From NCBI RefSeq assembly GCF_023347255.1, contig NZ_CP094466.1, positions 1,612,001 through 1,676,000 on the forward strand: 64,000 bases of DNA, in the 5' to 3' direction. Position 1 is the stretch's first letter. Each line of letters begins with the position of its first letter. This document shows positions 1 to 6,610 of the stretch, piece after piece. The translations under genes and the position numbers were made by a program. A model generated the notes under the pieces. The model did not search any database. It was not told the DNA's origin and saw nothing but the letters and a program-made list of their open reading frames with translations. Source of the DNA: Faecalibacterium sp. I4-3-84. GTDB taxonomy: Bacteria > Bacillota > Clostridia > Oscillospirales > Ruminococcaceae.

Positions 1-108
1 GTTGACGATGTTCATAACACCGAAAATGATGTTCTGGCCCATACCCATCAGGGAGTAGAAACCGCCCAGCAGGATCCCGTTTACCAGTGCTTGCAAAAAG
101 ACTTCCAT
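1..108 (-). CDS. Branched-chain amino-acid ABC transporter permease, LivH-like (N-terminus only)
   Basis: The first 36 residues of a protein that runs off the left edge. It opens MEVFLQALVNGILLGGFYSL and continues GMGQNIIFGVMNIVN, which is the first membrane segment and following loop typical of LivH-type permeases that import leucine, isoleucine and valine with LivM, LivG and LivF. I chose the ATG at 108 because GGGAGG lies six bases upstream; the in-frame ATG at 114 would sit directly on that ribosome site. Nothing of the rest of the operon is visible, so a different substrate of the same permease family (for example urea or amides) cannot be excluded. Confidence 0.75.
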   Translation of the reverse strand, partial: MEVFLQALVNGILLGGFYSLMGMGQNIIFGVMNIVN

Positions 109-457
109 TGACATCCTCCCGTTCTAAGCATCAGGCGATGGGAACAGATGCTGCAAAAACTGCACGCTGCATCCGCCACCGGCCCGTACTCGTGATTGAA
201 AATTGCCCTTGTGGACTCCATTTCCTCCCTTCTGCTCGTACAATTGAAATATCATCTGTATCGTAACGTAAGTGCAGCCTGTATACAAGATATTATTTCT
301 ACCAAACTTTGTCATGAATTTATATGGAAAGTGCTAGAATATTCCAGAGTTTTTGGTGTGCAAGCCAATTTTCGCAGTTAAAAATGGAGGATTGATGTCT
401 CATTGACATAATTTTGTTACTATTTCAGGCCAGAAATTTACGGAAAATGCAGAAAAA
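109..457. other. AT-rich intergenic stretch, nothing convincing
   Basis: Upstream region of the permease gene. It is AT-rich from about 235 to 450 and must hold the permease promoter on the minus strand, but no hexamer pair with good spacing stands out. No small ORF has a ribosome site. Confidence 0.4.
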
Positions 458-503
458 CCCGGCAGAAGAGCACCTGAACGTGTTCCCCTGCCGGGCTTTT
501 TAT
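458..503. terminator. Bidirectional intrinsic terminator
   Basis: Stem CCCGGCAG / CTGCCGGG with a 22-base loop that contains the small palindrome GAACGTGTTC. Runs of T follow the stem on both strands, so it can end transcripts from either side. It separates the permease promoter region from the repeat array. Confidence 0.7.
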
Positions 504-718
504 CCATAAAATGGCATGTGGTATTCAAGATGAAGGCGCACCGCCGCCCTGTCCCGGGTTGTGGTTCCCAGCGTATGCTTCACGCCTTGGAGCGGCGTTC
601 GCATCCCGCTGACCACGGCCCCAGCTTCGCTTTCCTGTACTCCCCTTTTTGTCGCTATGCGACATCTTCCCCCGACCGGGGGAAGTCTTTGCTCGCTGGC
701 GGCGGTCAGCTCAGCTGC
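504..718. repeat. GC-rich repeat remnant with an R-D hairpin element (642-687)
   Basis: Non-coding stretch. Positions 642-687 hold element R-D: a C-run and T-run, a small hairpin GTCGC/GCGAC, then the palindrome CTTCCCCCG/CGGGGGAAG. The same element recurs at 61000-61047, where it sits inside another repeat. The rest resembles degraded repeat sequence; ORFs through it have no ribosome sites. Confidence 0.55.
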
Positions 719-1388
719 AATTCCCGTACGGGTCAAATTAAAAACGCCCTTGCGCATTGCAGCGGCAGCAACCACATTAGACATTCCTACAGGATGGGAC
801 CCAAACACTAAAAAAGAGCCCACTGGGCTCTTTTTTGCCGCCTGCGGGCGGCCGTGTTCCTTTGATTCCTCGTACGGGTTGCATGAAACAGCTACCACAT
901 TAGACATTCCTACAGGATGGGACTTGCAACAACGACGACCGCAGCCAGTGGCCGATGCAGGGAGGAGTTGTTGGGGCAGCGGCCAGCAAGACGCAAGTGC
1001 CGCCCAAGGCACGCGCGGATGCTGGGAGCCGCAACCCGGGGCACTAAAAAAGAGCCCACTGGGCTCTTTTTTGCCGCCTGCGGGCGGCCGTGTTCCTTCG
1101 ATTCCTCGTACGGGTTGCATGAAACAGCCACCACATTAGACATTCCTAGCCGTTGGGACCCGCGGGCTAACCAAAGCCCCACTGGGGCTTTGGTTGCGGT
1201 GCTGCGCACCGCCGCCCTGTTCGATTCCCGTACGGGTCAAATTAAAAATCCCCCGAGCGAATGCAGCGGCAGCTACCACATTAGACATTCCTAGCCGTTG
1301 GGACCCGCGCACTAAGCAACAGCCCACTGGGCTGATTGCTTACCCTGCTGCGCAGGGCCGTGCTGTTCGATTCCCGTGCGGGTCAAAT
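719..1388. repeat. Tandem array of paired-hairpin units with tRNA-Glu-like 3' ends
   Basis: Four units share the same order of parts. (1) A conserved box CCACATTAGACATTCCTA ending TGGGAC, at 771-800, 894-923, 1130-1159 and 1275-1304. (2) A long hairpin with the constant tip CCCACTGGG, at 810-836, 1045-1072, 1169-1195 and 1314-1341. (3) A second short hairpin at 837-852, 1073-1088, 1196-1212 and 1343-1357. (4) A segment resembling the T-arm and acceptor end of tRNA-Glu, GATTCCCGTACGGGTCA, near 719, 864, 1100, 1222 and 1368. The stems differ between units but stay paired. The open frames that cross the array on the minus strand (repeating MSNVVA) are better explained by the repeat than by a protein. 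Confidence 0.7.
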
Positions 1389-1425
1389 TAAAAACGCCCT
1401 TGCGCAATGCGCAAAGGCGTTTTTA
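1389..1425 (-). terminator. Terminator of tRNA-Glu inside a large palindrome
   Basis: On the minus strand a stem AAAAACGCC / GGCGTTTTT with inner TTGCGCA / TGCGCAA directly follows the tRNA-Glu acceptor end and finishes in T5. The hairpin is the centre of a much longer inverted repeat, because an inverted copy of the tRNA 3' end lies beyond it at 1366-1384. Confidence 0.75.
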
Positions 1426-1497
1426 TGACCCGTACGGGAATCGAACCCATGTTACAGCCGTGAAAGGGCCGTGTCTTAACCGCTTGACCAACGGGCC
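1426..1497 (-). tRNA. tRNA-Glu (anticodon TTC)
   Basis: A 72-base cloverleaf on the minus strand. It starts GGCCCGTTGGTCAAGCGG, the anticodon loop reads CCTTTCACG with anticodon TTC, and the T-arm is GGGTTCGATTCCC. The acceptor stem GGCCCGT pairs with ACGGGTC (one G-T) and the discriminator base is A. CCA is not encoded. It lies 95 bases downstream of tRNA-Met on the same strand, so the two are probably cotranscribed and processed. Confidence 0.95.
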
Positions 1498-1505
1498 TTA
1501 GAAAT

Positions 1506-1584
1506 ACAGAGCTTCGCTAAAACCTCCGACTTCCATCGTCCACTACTGCAGACGACCGTCCCCCTAACCTTAGCGAAACTCTGT
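1506..1584. repeat. Inverted repeat in the spacer between the two tRNA genes
   Basis: Arms of 15 bases, ACAGAGCTTCGCTAA and TTAGCGAAACTCTGT, pair with one mismatch across a 49-base loop. In a Met-Glu tRNA transcript this would form a stem between the tRNAs, possibly a processing signal. No function is established. Confidence 0.5.
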
Positions 1585-1592
1585 AAAAGTGG

Positions 1593-1666
1593 TAGCGGTA
1601 ACTGGATTTGAACCGGTGACACTTCGGGTATGAACCGAATGCTCTAGCCAACTGAGCTATACCGCC
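1593..1666 (-). tRNA. tRNA-Met, elongator (anticodon CAT)
   Basis: A 74-base cloverleaf on the minus strand. It starts GGCGGTATAGCTCAGTTGG, the anticodon loop is GTTCATACC (CAT), the T-arm is CCGGTTCAAATCC and it ends ACCGCTA with CCA not encoded. The first base pair is G-A opposed rather than the C-A mismatch of initiator tRNA, and the body resembles firmicute elongator tRNA-Met; a lysidine-modified tRNA-Ile2 is the main alternative. Confidence 0.9.
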
Positions 1667-1790
1667 ACATATTGTTTGTGCACTTGAACAGTGCTCTATT
1701 ATTATACCCACAGATACCCCTTTTGTCAACACATATTTTTAAAAAAATCATATTTTTCGTGTCGTCCAAAATACAAACGGAGATACGTAA

Positions 1791-1828
1791 AAATCCCGCT
1801 TTCCATTGAATAGAAAGCGGGATTTTTC
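1791..1828 (-). terminator. Intrinsic terminator of serS
   Basis: Stem GAAAGCGGG / CCCGCTTTC with an 8-base loop, followed on the minus strand by ATTTTT. It lies about 45 bases after the serS stop and closes the noc-soj-parB-serS gene run. T residues on the other side make it usable from either strand. Confidence 0.8.
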
Positions 1829-1868
1829 AACCATTTATCCGAACCTTGTGGAAAAGTCGGTCAATTCT

Positions 1869-3200
1869 TCAGCCCTTCTTATGGGTGGGAACCATGACCT
1901 TCAGGCCGCCCATATACGGCTGCAGCACTTCGGGGATGGTCACGGTGCCGTCGGCCTGCAGATGGTTCTCCAGGAAGGCGATCAGCATACGCGGAGGTGC
2001 CACGCAGGTGTTGTTCAGGGTGTGGGCCAGATAGGTCTTGCCGTCCTTGCCCTTCACGCGGATGTGCAGGCGGCGTGCCTGTGCATCGCCCAGATTGGAG
2101 CAAGAGCAGACCTCGAAGTACTTCTGCTGGCGGGGGCTCCATGCTTCGATATCGCAGCTCTTCACCTTCAGGTCGGCCAGGTCGCCGGAGCAGCAGTTCA
2201 GCTGACGCACCGGGATCTCCATGCTGCGGAACAGCTCCACAGAGTTCTTCCACAGCTTCTCGTACCAGTCAGCGCTCTCGTCGGGGCGGCAGACCACGAT
2301 CATTTCCTGCTTCTCGAACTGATGGATGCGGTAAATGCCGCGCTCCTCGATGCCGTGAGCGCCCTTTTCCTTGCGGAAGCAGGGGCTGTAGGAGGTCAGG
2401 GTCAGGGGCAGAGTGGCCTCGTCCAGAGTCTGGTCGATGAAGCGGCCGATCATGGTGTGCTCGCTGGTACCGATCAGGTACAGGTCCTCACCCTCGATCT
2501 TATACATCATGGCATCCATTTCCGGGAAGGACATGACACCCTGCACCACGTTGCCGTGCATCATGAAGGGAGGGATCACATAGGTGAAGCCCTTGTTGAT
2601 CATAAAGTCGCGGGCATAGGCCAGCACAGCCTCGTGCAGGCGGGCGATGTTGCCCAGCAGATAGTAGAAACCGTTGCCGGCCACGCGGCCTGCAGCGTCC
2701 ATATCGATGCCGTCGAAGCTCTCCATGATCTCGGTGTGGTACGGAATGGGGAAATCGGGCACCACAGGCTCACCAAAGCGCTGTGCTTCCACGTTATAGG
2801 TATCATCCGGGCCGATGGGCACGCTGGGATCGATCATCTGCGGAATGGTGTACATGATCTCCTGAATGCGTGCGGACAGGGTCTCTTCTTCCTTTTCCAG
2901 CTCAGCCATCTTGTCGGCGTCGGCCTTGACGGCGGCATTGTTGGCGTCGATCTGAGCCTGCAGCTCAGCCTTCTGTGCCTCATCGGTGCACTTCTTCAGC
3001 TGGCCGAACAGGGGGCCGTTGGCCTTGCTCAGCTTGTTGCGGGCAGCCTTGAGGGCTTCCACTTCCTTCAGGCATGCGCGGTACTTGGCATCCTTCTCGA
3101 TGACCTCGTCCACCAGCGGGAGCTTTGCATCCTGAAACTTCTTCTTGATGTTTTCCTTGACAGCGTCCGGGTTTTCACGGACAAATTTGATATCAAGCAT
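1869..3200 (-). CDS. serS: Serine--tRNA ligase
   Basis: Class II synthetase that charges tRNA-Ser with serine in the cytoplasm. The 443 residues open MLDIKFVRENPDAV. An N-terminal coiled-coil tRNA arm occupies about residues 5-105, with the class II core from about 170. Motif 2 is visible as FRKEKGAHG followed by GIYRIHQF, and motif 3 keeps its arginine in APPRMLIAFLE. Motif 3 reads NNTCVAPPR rather than the usual NGSGLAVGR, a departure from the common bacterial form. The start is the ATG at 3200, behind CAAGGAGAG; an in-frame start 33 bases upstream has no ribosome site. It follows parB by 86 bases on the same strand. No T-box is present upstream, so it is probably read through from the soj-parB transcript. 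Confidence 0.95.
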   Translation of the reverse strand: MLDIKFVRENPDAVKENIKKKFQDAKLPLVDEVIEKDAKYRACLKEVEALKAARNKLSKANGPLFGQLKKCTDEAQKAELQAQIDANNAAVKADADKMAELEKEEETLSARIQEIMYTIPQMIDPSVPIGPDDTYNVEAQRFGEPVVPDFPIPYHTEIMESFDGIDMDAAGRVAGNGFYYLLGNIARLHEAVLAYARDFMINKGFTYVIPPFMMHGNVVQGVMSFPEMDAMMYKIEGEDLYLIGTSEHTMIGRFIDQTLDEATLPLTLTSYSPCFRKEKGAHGIEERGIYRIHQFEKQEMIVVCRPDESADWYEKLWKNSVELFRSMEIPVRQLNCCSGDLADLKVKSCDIEAWSPRQQKYFEVCSCSNLGDAQARRLHIRVKGKDGKTYLAHTLNNTCVAPPRMLIAFLENHLQADGTVTIPEVLQPYMGGLKVMVPTHKKG

Positions 3201-3286
3201 GATTGACTCTCCTTGCTCTATTTCGGTTCGCACAGAAGATCCCCTCCCCTGTGCCGTTCAAAGACGGTCGCCCGCCTTGGATCGCT

Positions 3287-4156
3287 TTATTCTTCGTTCT
3301 GGTACTGTCCCAGCAGGTTGGCAAAGGCCCGCAGCTGCTCGTCTGAATAGAAATGCACGGTCAGCTTGCCCTTGCCGTCGTGGTAGGCCACGTTCACCTC
3401 GCTGCCCAGCACCTGCTTGAGGCTTTCTTCCACCTCCACCGGCAGGGTGCCGCGCGGCTGGGGCTCTCTGGGCTCCTTTGCGGGCTTTGCCAGCTTTTTG
3501 CACAGCGCCTCGGCCTGACGCACATTCAACTGGTTGTCCGCAATGATCTGCGCCGCCTGCTCCTGCAACTCCGGTGTGGGCAGGCTCAGGATCACCTTTG
3601 CGTGGCCGATATTGATAAAGCCGCTTTTCAGCAGTTCCAGCACGTTTTCCGGCAGGTTCAGCAGGCGCAGGCTGTTGGCCAATGCGCTGCGGCTCTTGCC
3701 CAGCTTCTGTGCCGCCTGCTCCTGCGTCAGGCCGCAGCGGGTCATCAGCTCCCGGATGCCGGTTGCTTCTTCCACCGGATCCAGATCCTCGCGCTGCAGA
3801 TTTTCCACCAGAGCCAGCTCCATGGCCTGCTCGTCGCTGACTTCCTTAATGACCACCGGCACATCGTTCAGCCCTGCCATGCGGCAGGCACGCCAGCGGC
3901 GCTCACCCGCCACGATGCTGTAGCCGCCGCGCGGGCGCGGACGCACCGCGATGGGCTGCAGCAGACCATGCTCTGCAATGCTGGCCGCCAGCTCGCCCAG
4001 CGCCTGTTCATCAAAGGTCTTGCGCGGCTGTTCCGGGTCCGGTTCGATCTCACGCAGGGGCAAGGTGTCTACCTTTGCACCGGACTCAAAAACCGGGGCG
4101 GCATCTTCAAACAGACTGTCCAGCCCGCGGCCAAGTCCTCCTTTTCCTCTTGCCAT
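3287..4156 (-). CDS. parB: Chromosome-partitioning protein ParB (Spo0J)
   Basis: Binds parS sites near the origin, clamps DNA in a CTP-dependent way and loads SMC. The 289 residues start MARGKGGLGRGLDSLF, the usual ParA-activating N-terminus. The CTP-binding fold spans about 30-120 and includes GERRWRA at 84-90. A helix-turn-helix follows near 138-164 (LTQEQAAQKLGKSRSALANS) and a C-terminal dimerisation region ends the protein. It lies 18 bases behind soj in one operon. Matching parS-like palindromes occur at 5039, 5635 and 7273. Confidence 0.95.
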   Translation of the reverse strand: MARGKGGLGRGLDSLFEDAAPVFESGAKVDTLPLREIEPDPEQPRKTFDEQALGELAASIAEHGLLQPIAVRPRPRGGYSIVAGERRWRACRMAGLNDVPVVIKEVSDEQAMELALVENLQREDLDPVEEATGIRELMTRCGLTQEQAAQKLGKSRSALANSLRLLNLPENVLELLKSGFINIGHAKVILSLPTPELQEQAAQIIADNQLNVRQAEALCKKLAKPAKEPREPQPRGTLPVEVEESLKQVLGSEVNVAYHDGKGKLTVHFYSDEQLRAFANLLGQYQNEE

Positions 4157-4174
4157 TCATGTTCCCCCTGAGGT

Positions 4175-5008
4175 TTAATCTTCCAGAGCATTTTTCGTCT
4201 GCTCTGCGACGGGTGCACTTTTTCTGCGGGCCTTTTTGGGCTCGTGCGGGCGGTTGTTCTTGACAAATTCGATTGCCAGATCCATGTACGCTTCGCTGCC
4301 CTTGCCCTTGGGTTCATAGAAATTGATGGGCTGGCCGTAGCTGGGTGCCTCCGAAATGCGGATGGAGCGCGGGATGGTGGTCTTGTACACCTTGGAGCCG
4401 AAATACTTCTGCACCTGCTCCACCACCTGCACGGTCAGGTTATACCGCAGCGAGAACATGGTGAACACCACGCCCTCGATATCCAGATACGGATTGTACT
4501 TTTTGCGAATGGTCTTTAAGGTGCTGATCAGCTCCGAAAGGCCCTCCAGCGCGTAATACTCGCACTGCACCGGAATGAGAACGCTGTCGCAGGCACTCAG
4601 GCCGTTCAGGGTGAGCAGGTCCAGACTGGGCGGACAATCGATAAAGATGAAGTCATAGTCCTTCTGCACCTCGGCCAGCGCCTTGCGCAGGCGGCTCTCA
4701 CGAGCGGGCAGGTCGATCATTTCCAGACTGGCACCGGCCAGACGGGTGTTGGAACCGATGACATCGGTGCGGTACTCGGTCTTACGGATGGCCTCGGATG
4801 CTCGTGCTTCACCGATCAGGATCTCGTAGGTTCCCTTTTCCACGCTGCGCTTCGGGATGCCGTAGCCGGTGGTGGTATTGCCCTGCGGATCAAGGTCTAC
4901 GATGAGCACCCGCTTGCCCAGCGCCGCAACGCAGGACGACAGGTTGACGGCGGTGGTTGTTTTGCCAACGCCGCCCTTCTGGTTCGCAATTGCTACAATT
5001 TTTGCCAC
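4175..5008 (-). CDS. soj: Chromosome-partitioning ATPase ParA (Soj)
   Basis: ParA-type ATPase that works with ParB in origin segregation and, in Bacillus, regulates DnaA. 277 residues from a GTG at 5008, giving the family N-terminus VAKIVAIANQKGGVGKTTTA with the deviant Walker A at about 10-17. The motif FIDCPPSLDLLTLN (switch II) follows near residue 120. An ATG frame extension 26 codons upstream exists, but it would read through the parS site and AAGGAAG lies in front of the GTG. The C-terminal tail after about 255 is basic (KKARRKSAP). First gene of soj-parB-serS. Confidence 0.93.
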   Translation of the reverse strand: MAKIVAIANQKGGVGKTTTAVNLSSCVAALGKRVLIVDLDPQGNTTTGYGIPKRSVEKGTYEILIGEARASEAIRKTEYRTDVIGSNTRLAGASLEMIDLPARESRLRKALAEVQKDYDFIFIDCPPSLDLLTLNGLSACDSVLIPVQCEYYALEGLSELISTLKTIRKKYNPYLDIEGVVFTMFSLRYNLTVQVVEQVQKYFGSKVYKTTIPRSIRISEAPSYGQPINFYEPKGKGSEAYMDLAIEFVKNNRPHEPKKARRKSAPVAEQTKNALED

Positions 5009-5038
5009 GCACAATTCTTCCTTCCGGGAAAATTTAAT

Positions 5039-5054
5039 TGTTCCATGTGGAACA
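5039..5054. promoter_or_regulatory. parS site 1
   Basis: TGTTCCATGTGGAACA, a 16-base near-palindrome close to the Bacillus parS consensus TGTTNCACGTGAAACA. It lies in the soj 5' leader, 30 bases upstream of the start codon, so ParB binding here may also regulate soj-parB. Confidence 0.85.
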
Positions 5055-5104
5055 TTCGCAGTCATGCCCGCCGGTTTCCCGTCCATACAGGCACCTTAAC
5101 ACCT

Positions 5105-5133
5105 AGTATAGCACATCCAAATCGGTTTTTGAA
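5105..5133 (-). promoter_or_regulatory. Promoter of soj-parB
   Basis: Minus-strand hexamers TTCAAA (-35, 5128-5133) and TATACT (-10, 5105-5110) spaced by 17 bases. The predicted transcript starts near 5098 and carries parS site 1 in its leader. Confidence 0.6.
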
Positions 5134-5229
5134 CCATCTGAAGCGTTTTTCCGCTGGATTTTTAACTTTTAGAGGTGGGAAAATCAAAAACTGCACTGTT
5201 TCGGGAGACAAAACAAACGATTTTGAATG

Positions 5230-5397
5230 CGCGCCGGGAAGCTGGCTAACCCTCTCAGTCAAGCCCTGTCGGGCTTGCCAGCTCTCCCAAAGGGAGAGCC
5301 CTTGGCATGACGGCAAAGTTTCCGGGCAGACCGCAACGCTTGCGGGTGCGCTTGCTCCCACTTGGGGGAGCTGTCGCGCAGCGACTGAGGGGCTTCC
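5230..5397. repeat. Dispersed hairpin repeat R-C, copy 1
   Basis: Contains the family marks CCCTCTCAGTC, a GCCCTG/CAGGGC-type hairpin, CTCCC..GGGAG pairs and GGCATGACGGCAAAG. Related copies lie at 40686-40881, 59576-59656 and 60961-61167. Non-coding. Confidence 0.65.
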
Positions 5398-5630
5398 AAT
5401 CGGCGGAACACAAAAAATCCTTTAGCGAAGCGACTTGGATTTTTTGTATGGAGCCCAACAGCTTTGGGGTTACTAGGGGCGAGCAGCCCCTAGTTCGTGC
5501 CTCCCGCGCCTCGAAAGTAGCGGGTGCTTTTCTGGTTCTCTTTTGGCACGCAAAAGAGAACGTACCCGGCGGCAATGCTTTAGCAAAAGGCATGAAACTT
5601 TAAACACGCGACTACGCTCTGCACGGGAGT
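5398..5630. repeat. Dispersed multi-hairpin repeat R-B, copy 1
   Basis: About 230 bases, nearly identical in layout to 9903-10250 and in part to 58143-58265. It holds stems AAAAAATCC/GGATTTTTT, CTAGGGGC/GCCCCTAG, CCCGC/GCGGG and GGTTCTCTTTTG/CAAAAGAGAAC in that order. Several stems differ from copy 2 by paired changes. Non-coding. Confidence 0.7.
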
Positions 5631-5634
5631 TTCC

Positions 5635-5650
5635 TGTTCCACATGGAACA
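5635..5650. promoter_or_regulatory. parS site 2
   Basis: TGTTCCACATGGAACA, the reverse orientation of site 1. It lies just beyond the 3' end of noc, between a repeat element and the stop codon. Confidence 0.85.
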
Positions 5651-5653
5651 ATT

Positions 5654-6451
5654 TTACCGTTCGGCGGCGGTGGTTGGGATGCGCACCGTATATTCGATAT
5701 ACCCGTCCTTCTCCTCCCGGTGGGCAGTGGCGGGCACACCATTATCGGTCATCAGACGGATGGCATGGTCGATGGTGTTCACAAAAATACGCACATCCTT
5801 GACCATCGAGATGCGGTGCCTGCCTTTTGCAGGGGTGTTGAGCAGCTGTTCAATGTAGAGGTCGGTCTGGCGGGCGTTCATGCGGCGCTTGGCAATGTTG
5901 ATCAATGCTTCACTGCGGCGGTTCTCCGGCAGACGCAGCACCGCCCGGGCATGGCGCTCGGTGAGGCTGTTGTCCAGCACGAACTGCCGCTGGTCGGCGT
6001 TCAACTGCAAAAGCCGCAGCTTGTTGGCAAGGGTGGGCTGCGCCATGCCCAGTCGCTTGGCGGCTTCGGCCTGGGTGCAGTCCCACAGCACCATCACATC
6101 CTTTAAGCCCTGCGCCTGCTCAAAGGGGTTCAGGTCGGCCCGCTGGATGTTTTCCAGCAGACCCAGCGCGGCGGTGCGCTCATCGTCGTAATCACAGAGG
6201 ATGGCAGGGATGGTGTTCATTTTAGCAAGGCGGCAGGCACGGAGCCGCCGCTCCCCGGCTACCAGCTCGTAGCCGCCATCCGACACTTTTCGCACCGAGA
6301 TGGGCTGCAGCAGACCATTTTCACGGATGCTCTGGGCCAGTGCAGCCAGCTCCTGCTCGCTGAACTCCCGCCGTGCCTGAAACGGCGACGGCCTGATCTG
6401 ATCGATGGGCAGGAAATAAATCTTGCCCGCCTGCTTTTTGCGTTCAAACAT
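5654..6451 (-). CDS. noc: Nucleoid occlusion protein Noc (ParB family)
   Basis: ParB paralogue that binds NBS sites over the chromosome and blocks division over the nucleoid. 265 residues starting MFERKKQAGKIYFLP behind AAAGGAG. The CTP-binding motif GERRLRA lies at 66-72, a helix-turn-helix follows (CTQAEAAKRLGMAQPTLANK), and the C-terminus DVRIFVNTIDHAIRLMTDNGV matches the Noc C-terminal domain better than ParB. The amphipathic membrane-anchoring N-terminus of Bacillus Noc is not evident. The position between rsmG and soj is the standard one for noc. Two TTTCCCGGGAAA palindromes (6499, 12805) fit its known site. Confidence 0.85.
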   Translation of the reverse strand: MFERKKQAGKIYFLPIDQIRPSPFQARREFSEQELAALAQSIRENGLLQPISVRKVSDGGYELVAGERRLRACRLAKMNTIPAILCDYDDERTAALGLLENIQRADLNPFEQAQGLKDVMVLWDCTQAEAAKRLGMAQPTLANKLRLLQLNADQRQFVLDNSLTERHARAVLRLPENRRSEALINIAKRRMNARQTDLYIEQLLNTPAKGRHRISMVKDVRIFVNTIDHAIRLMTDNGVPATAHREEKDGYIEYTVRIPTTAAER

Positions 6452-6498
6452 GGATACACGGCTCCTTTCGCGTGGTGGATGGGTTTTGTTTTTCACAT

Positions 6499-6510
6499 TT
6501 TCCCGGGAAA
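6499..6510. promoter_or_regulatory. Noc-binding palindrome upstream of noc
   Basis: TTTCCCGGGAAA matches the core of the NBS consensus known from Bacillus (ATTTCCCGGGAAAT). It lies about 50 bases upstream of the noc start codon, which would suit autoregulation. Confidence 0.65.
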
Positions 6511-6553
6511 GCGTGGAAAACTCAGGCTTCAGGCACAGTGTATCACACAAATA

Positions 6554-6588
6554 AAAGCCCTGCCAGAAGTTTCGTTCGGCAGGGTTTT
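6554..6588 (-). terminator. Terminator between rsmG and noc
   Basis: Stem CCCTGCC / GGCAGGG with flanking A and T runs, followed on the minus strand by CTTTTATTT. It ends the mnmG-proX-rsmG transcript, so noc needs its own promoter. Confidence 0.75.
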
Positions 6589-6610
6589 ACAAAGTTCTAT
6601 CGATATTTCG

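Noticed and set aside
500-1327. Minus-strand frames with repeating MSNVVA(V/A) starts across the repeat array
   Set aside because: The repetition follows the DNA repeat; hairpin stems change by paired substitutions that would be odd for codons, and the ATG directly abuts TAGGA with no spacing.
719-1388. CRISPR array
   Set aside because: Repeat spacing is irregular, repeats are compound hairpin units, the intervening sequence is itself repeated, and no cas gene is near.
5062-5742. Several 60-190 codon frames across the soj-noc spacer
   Set aside because: They run through repeats R-C and R-B and the parS sites, have no ribosome sites and recur only because the repeats recur (for example near 10009-10280).
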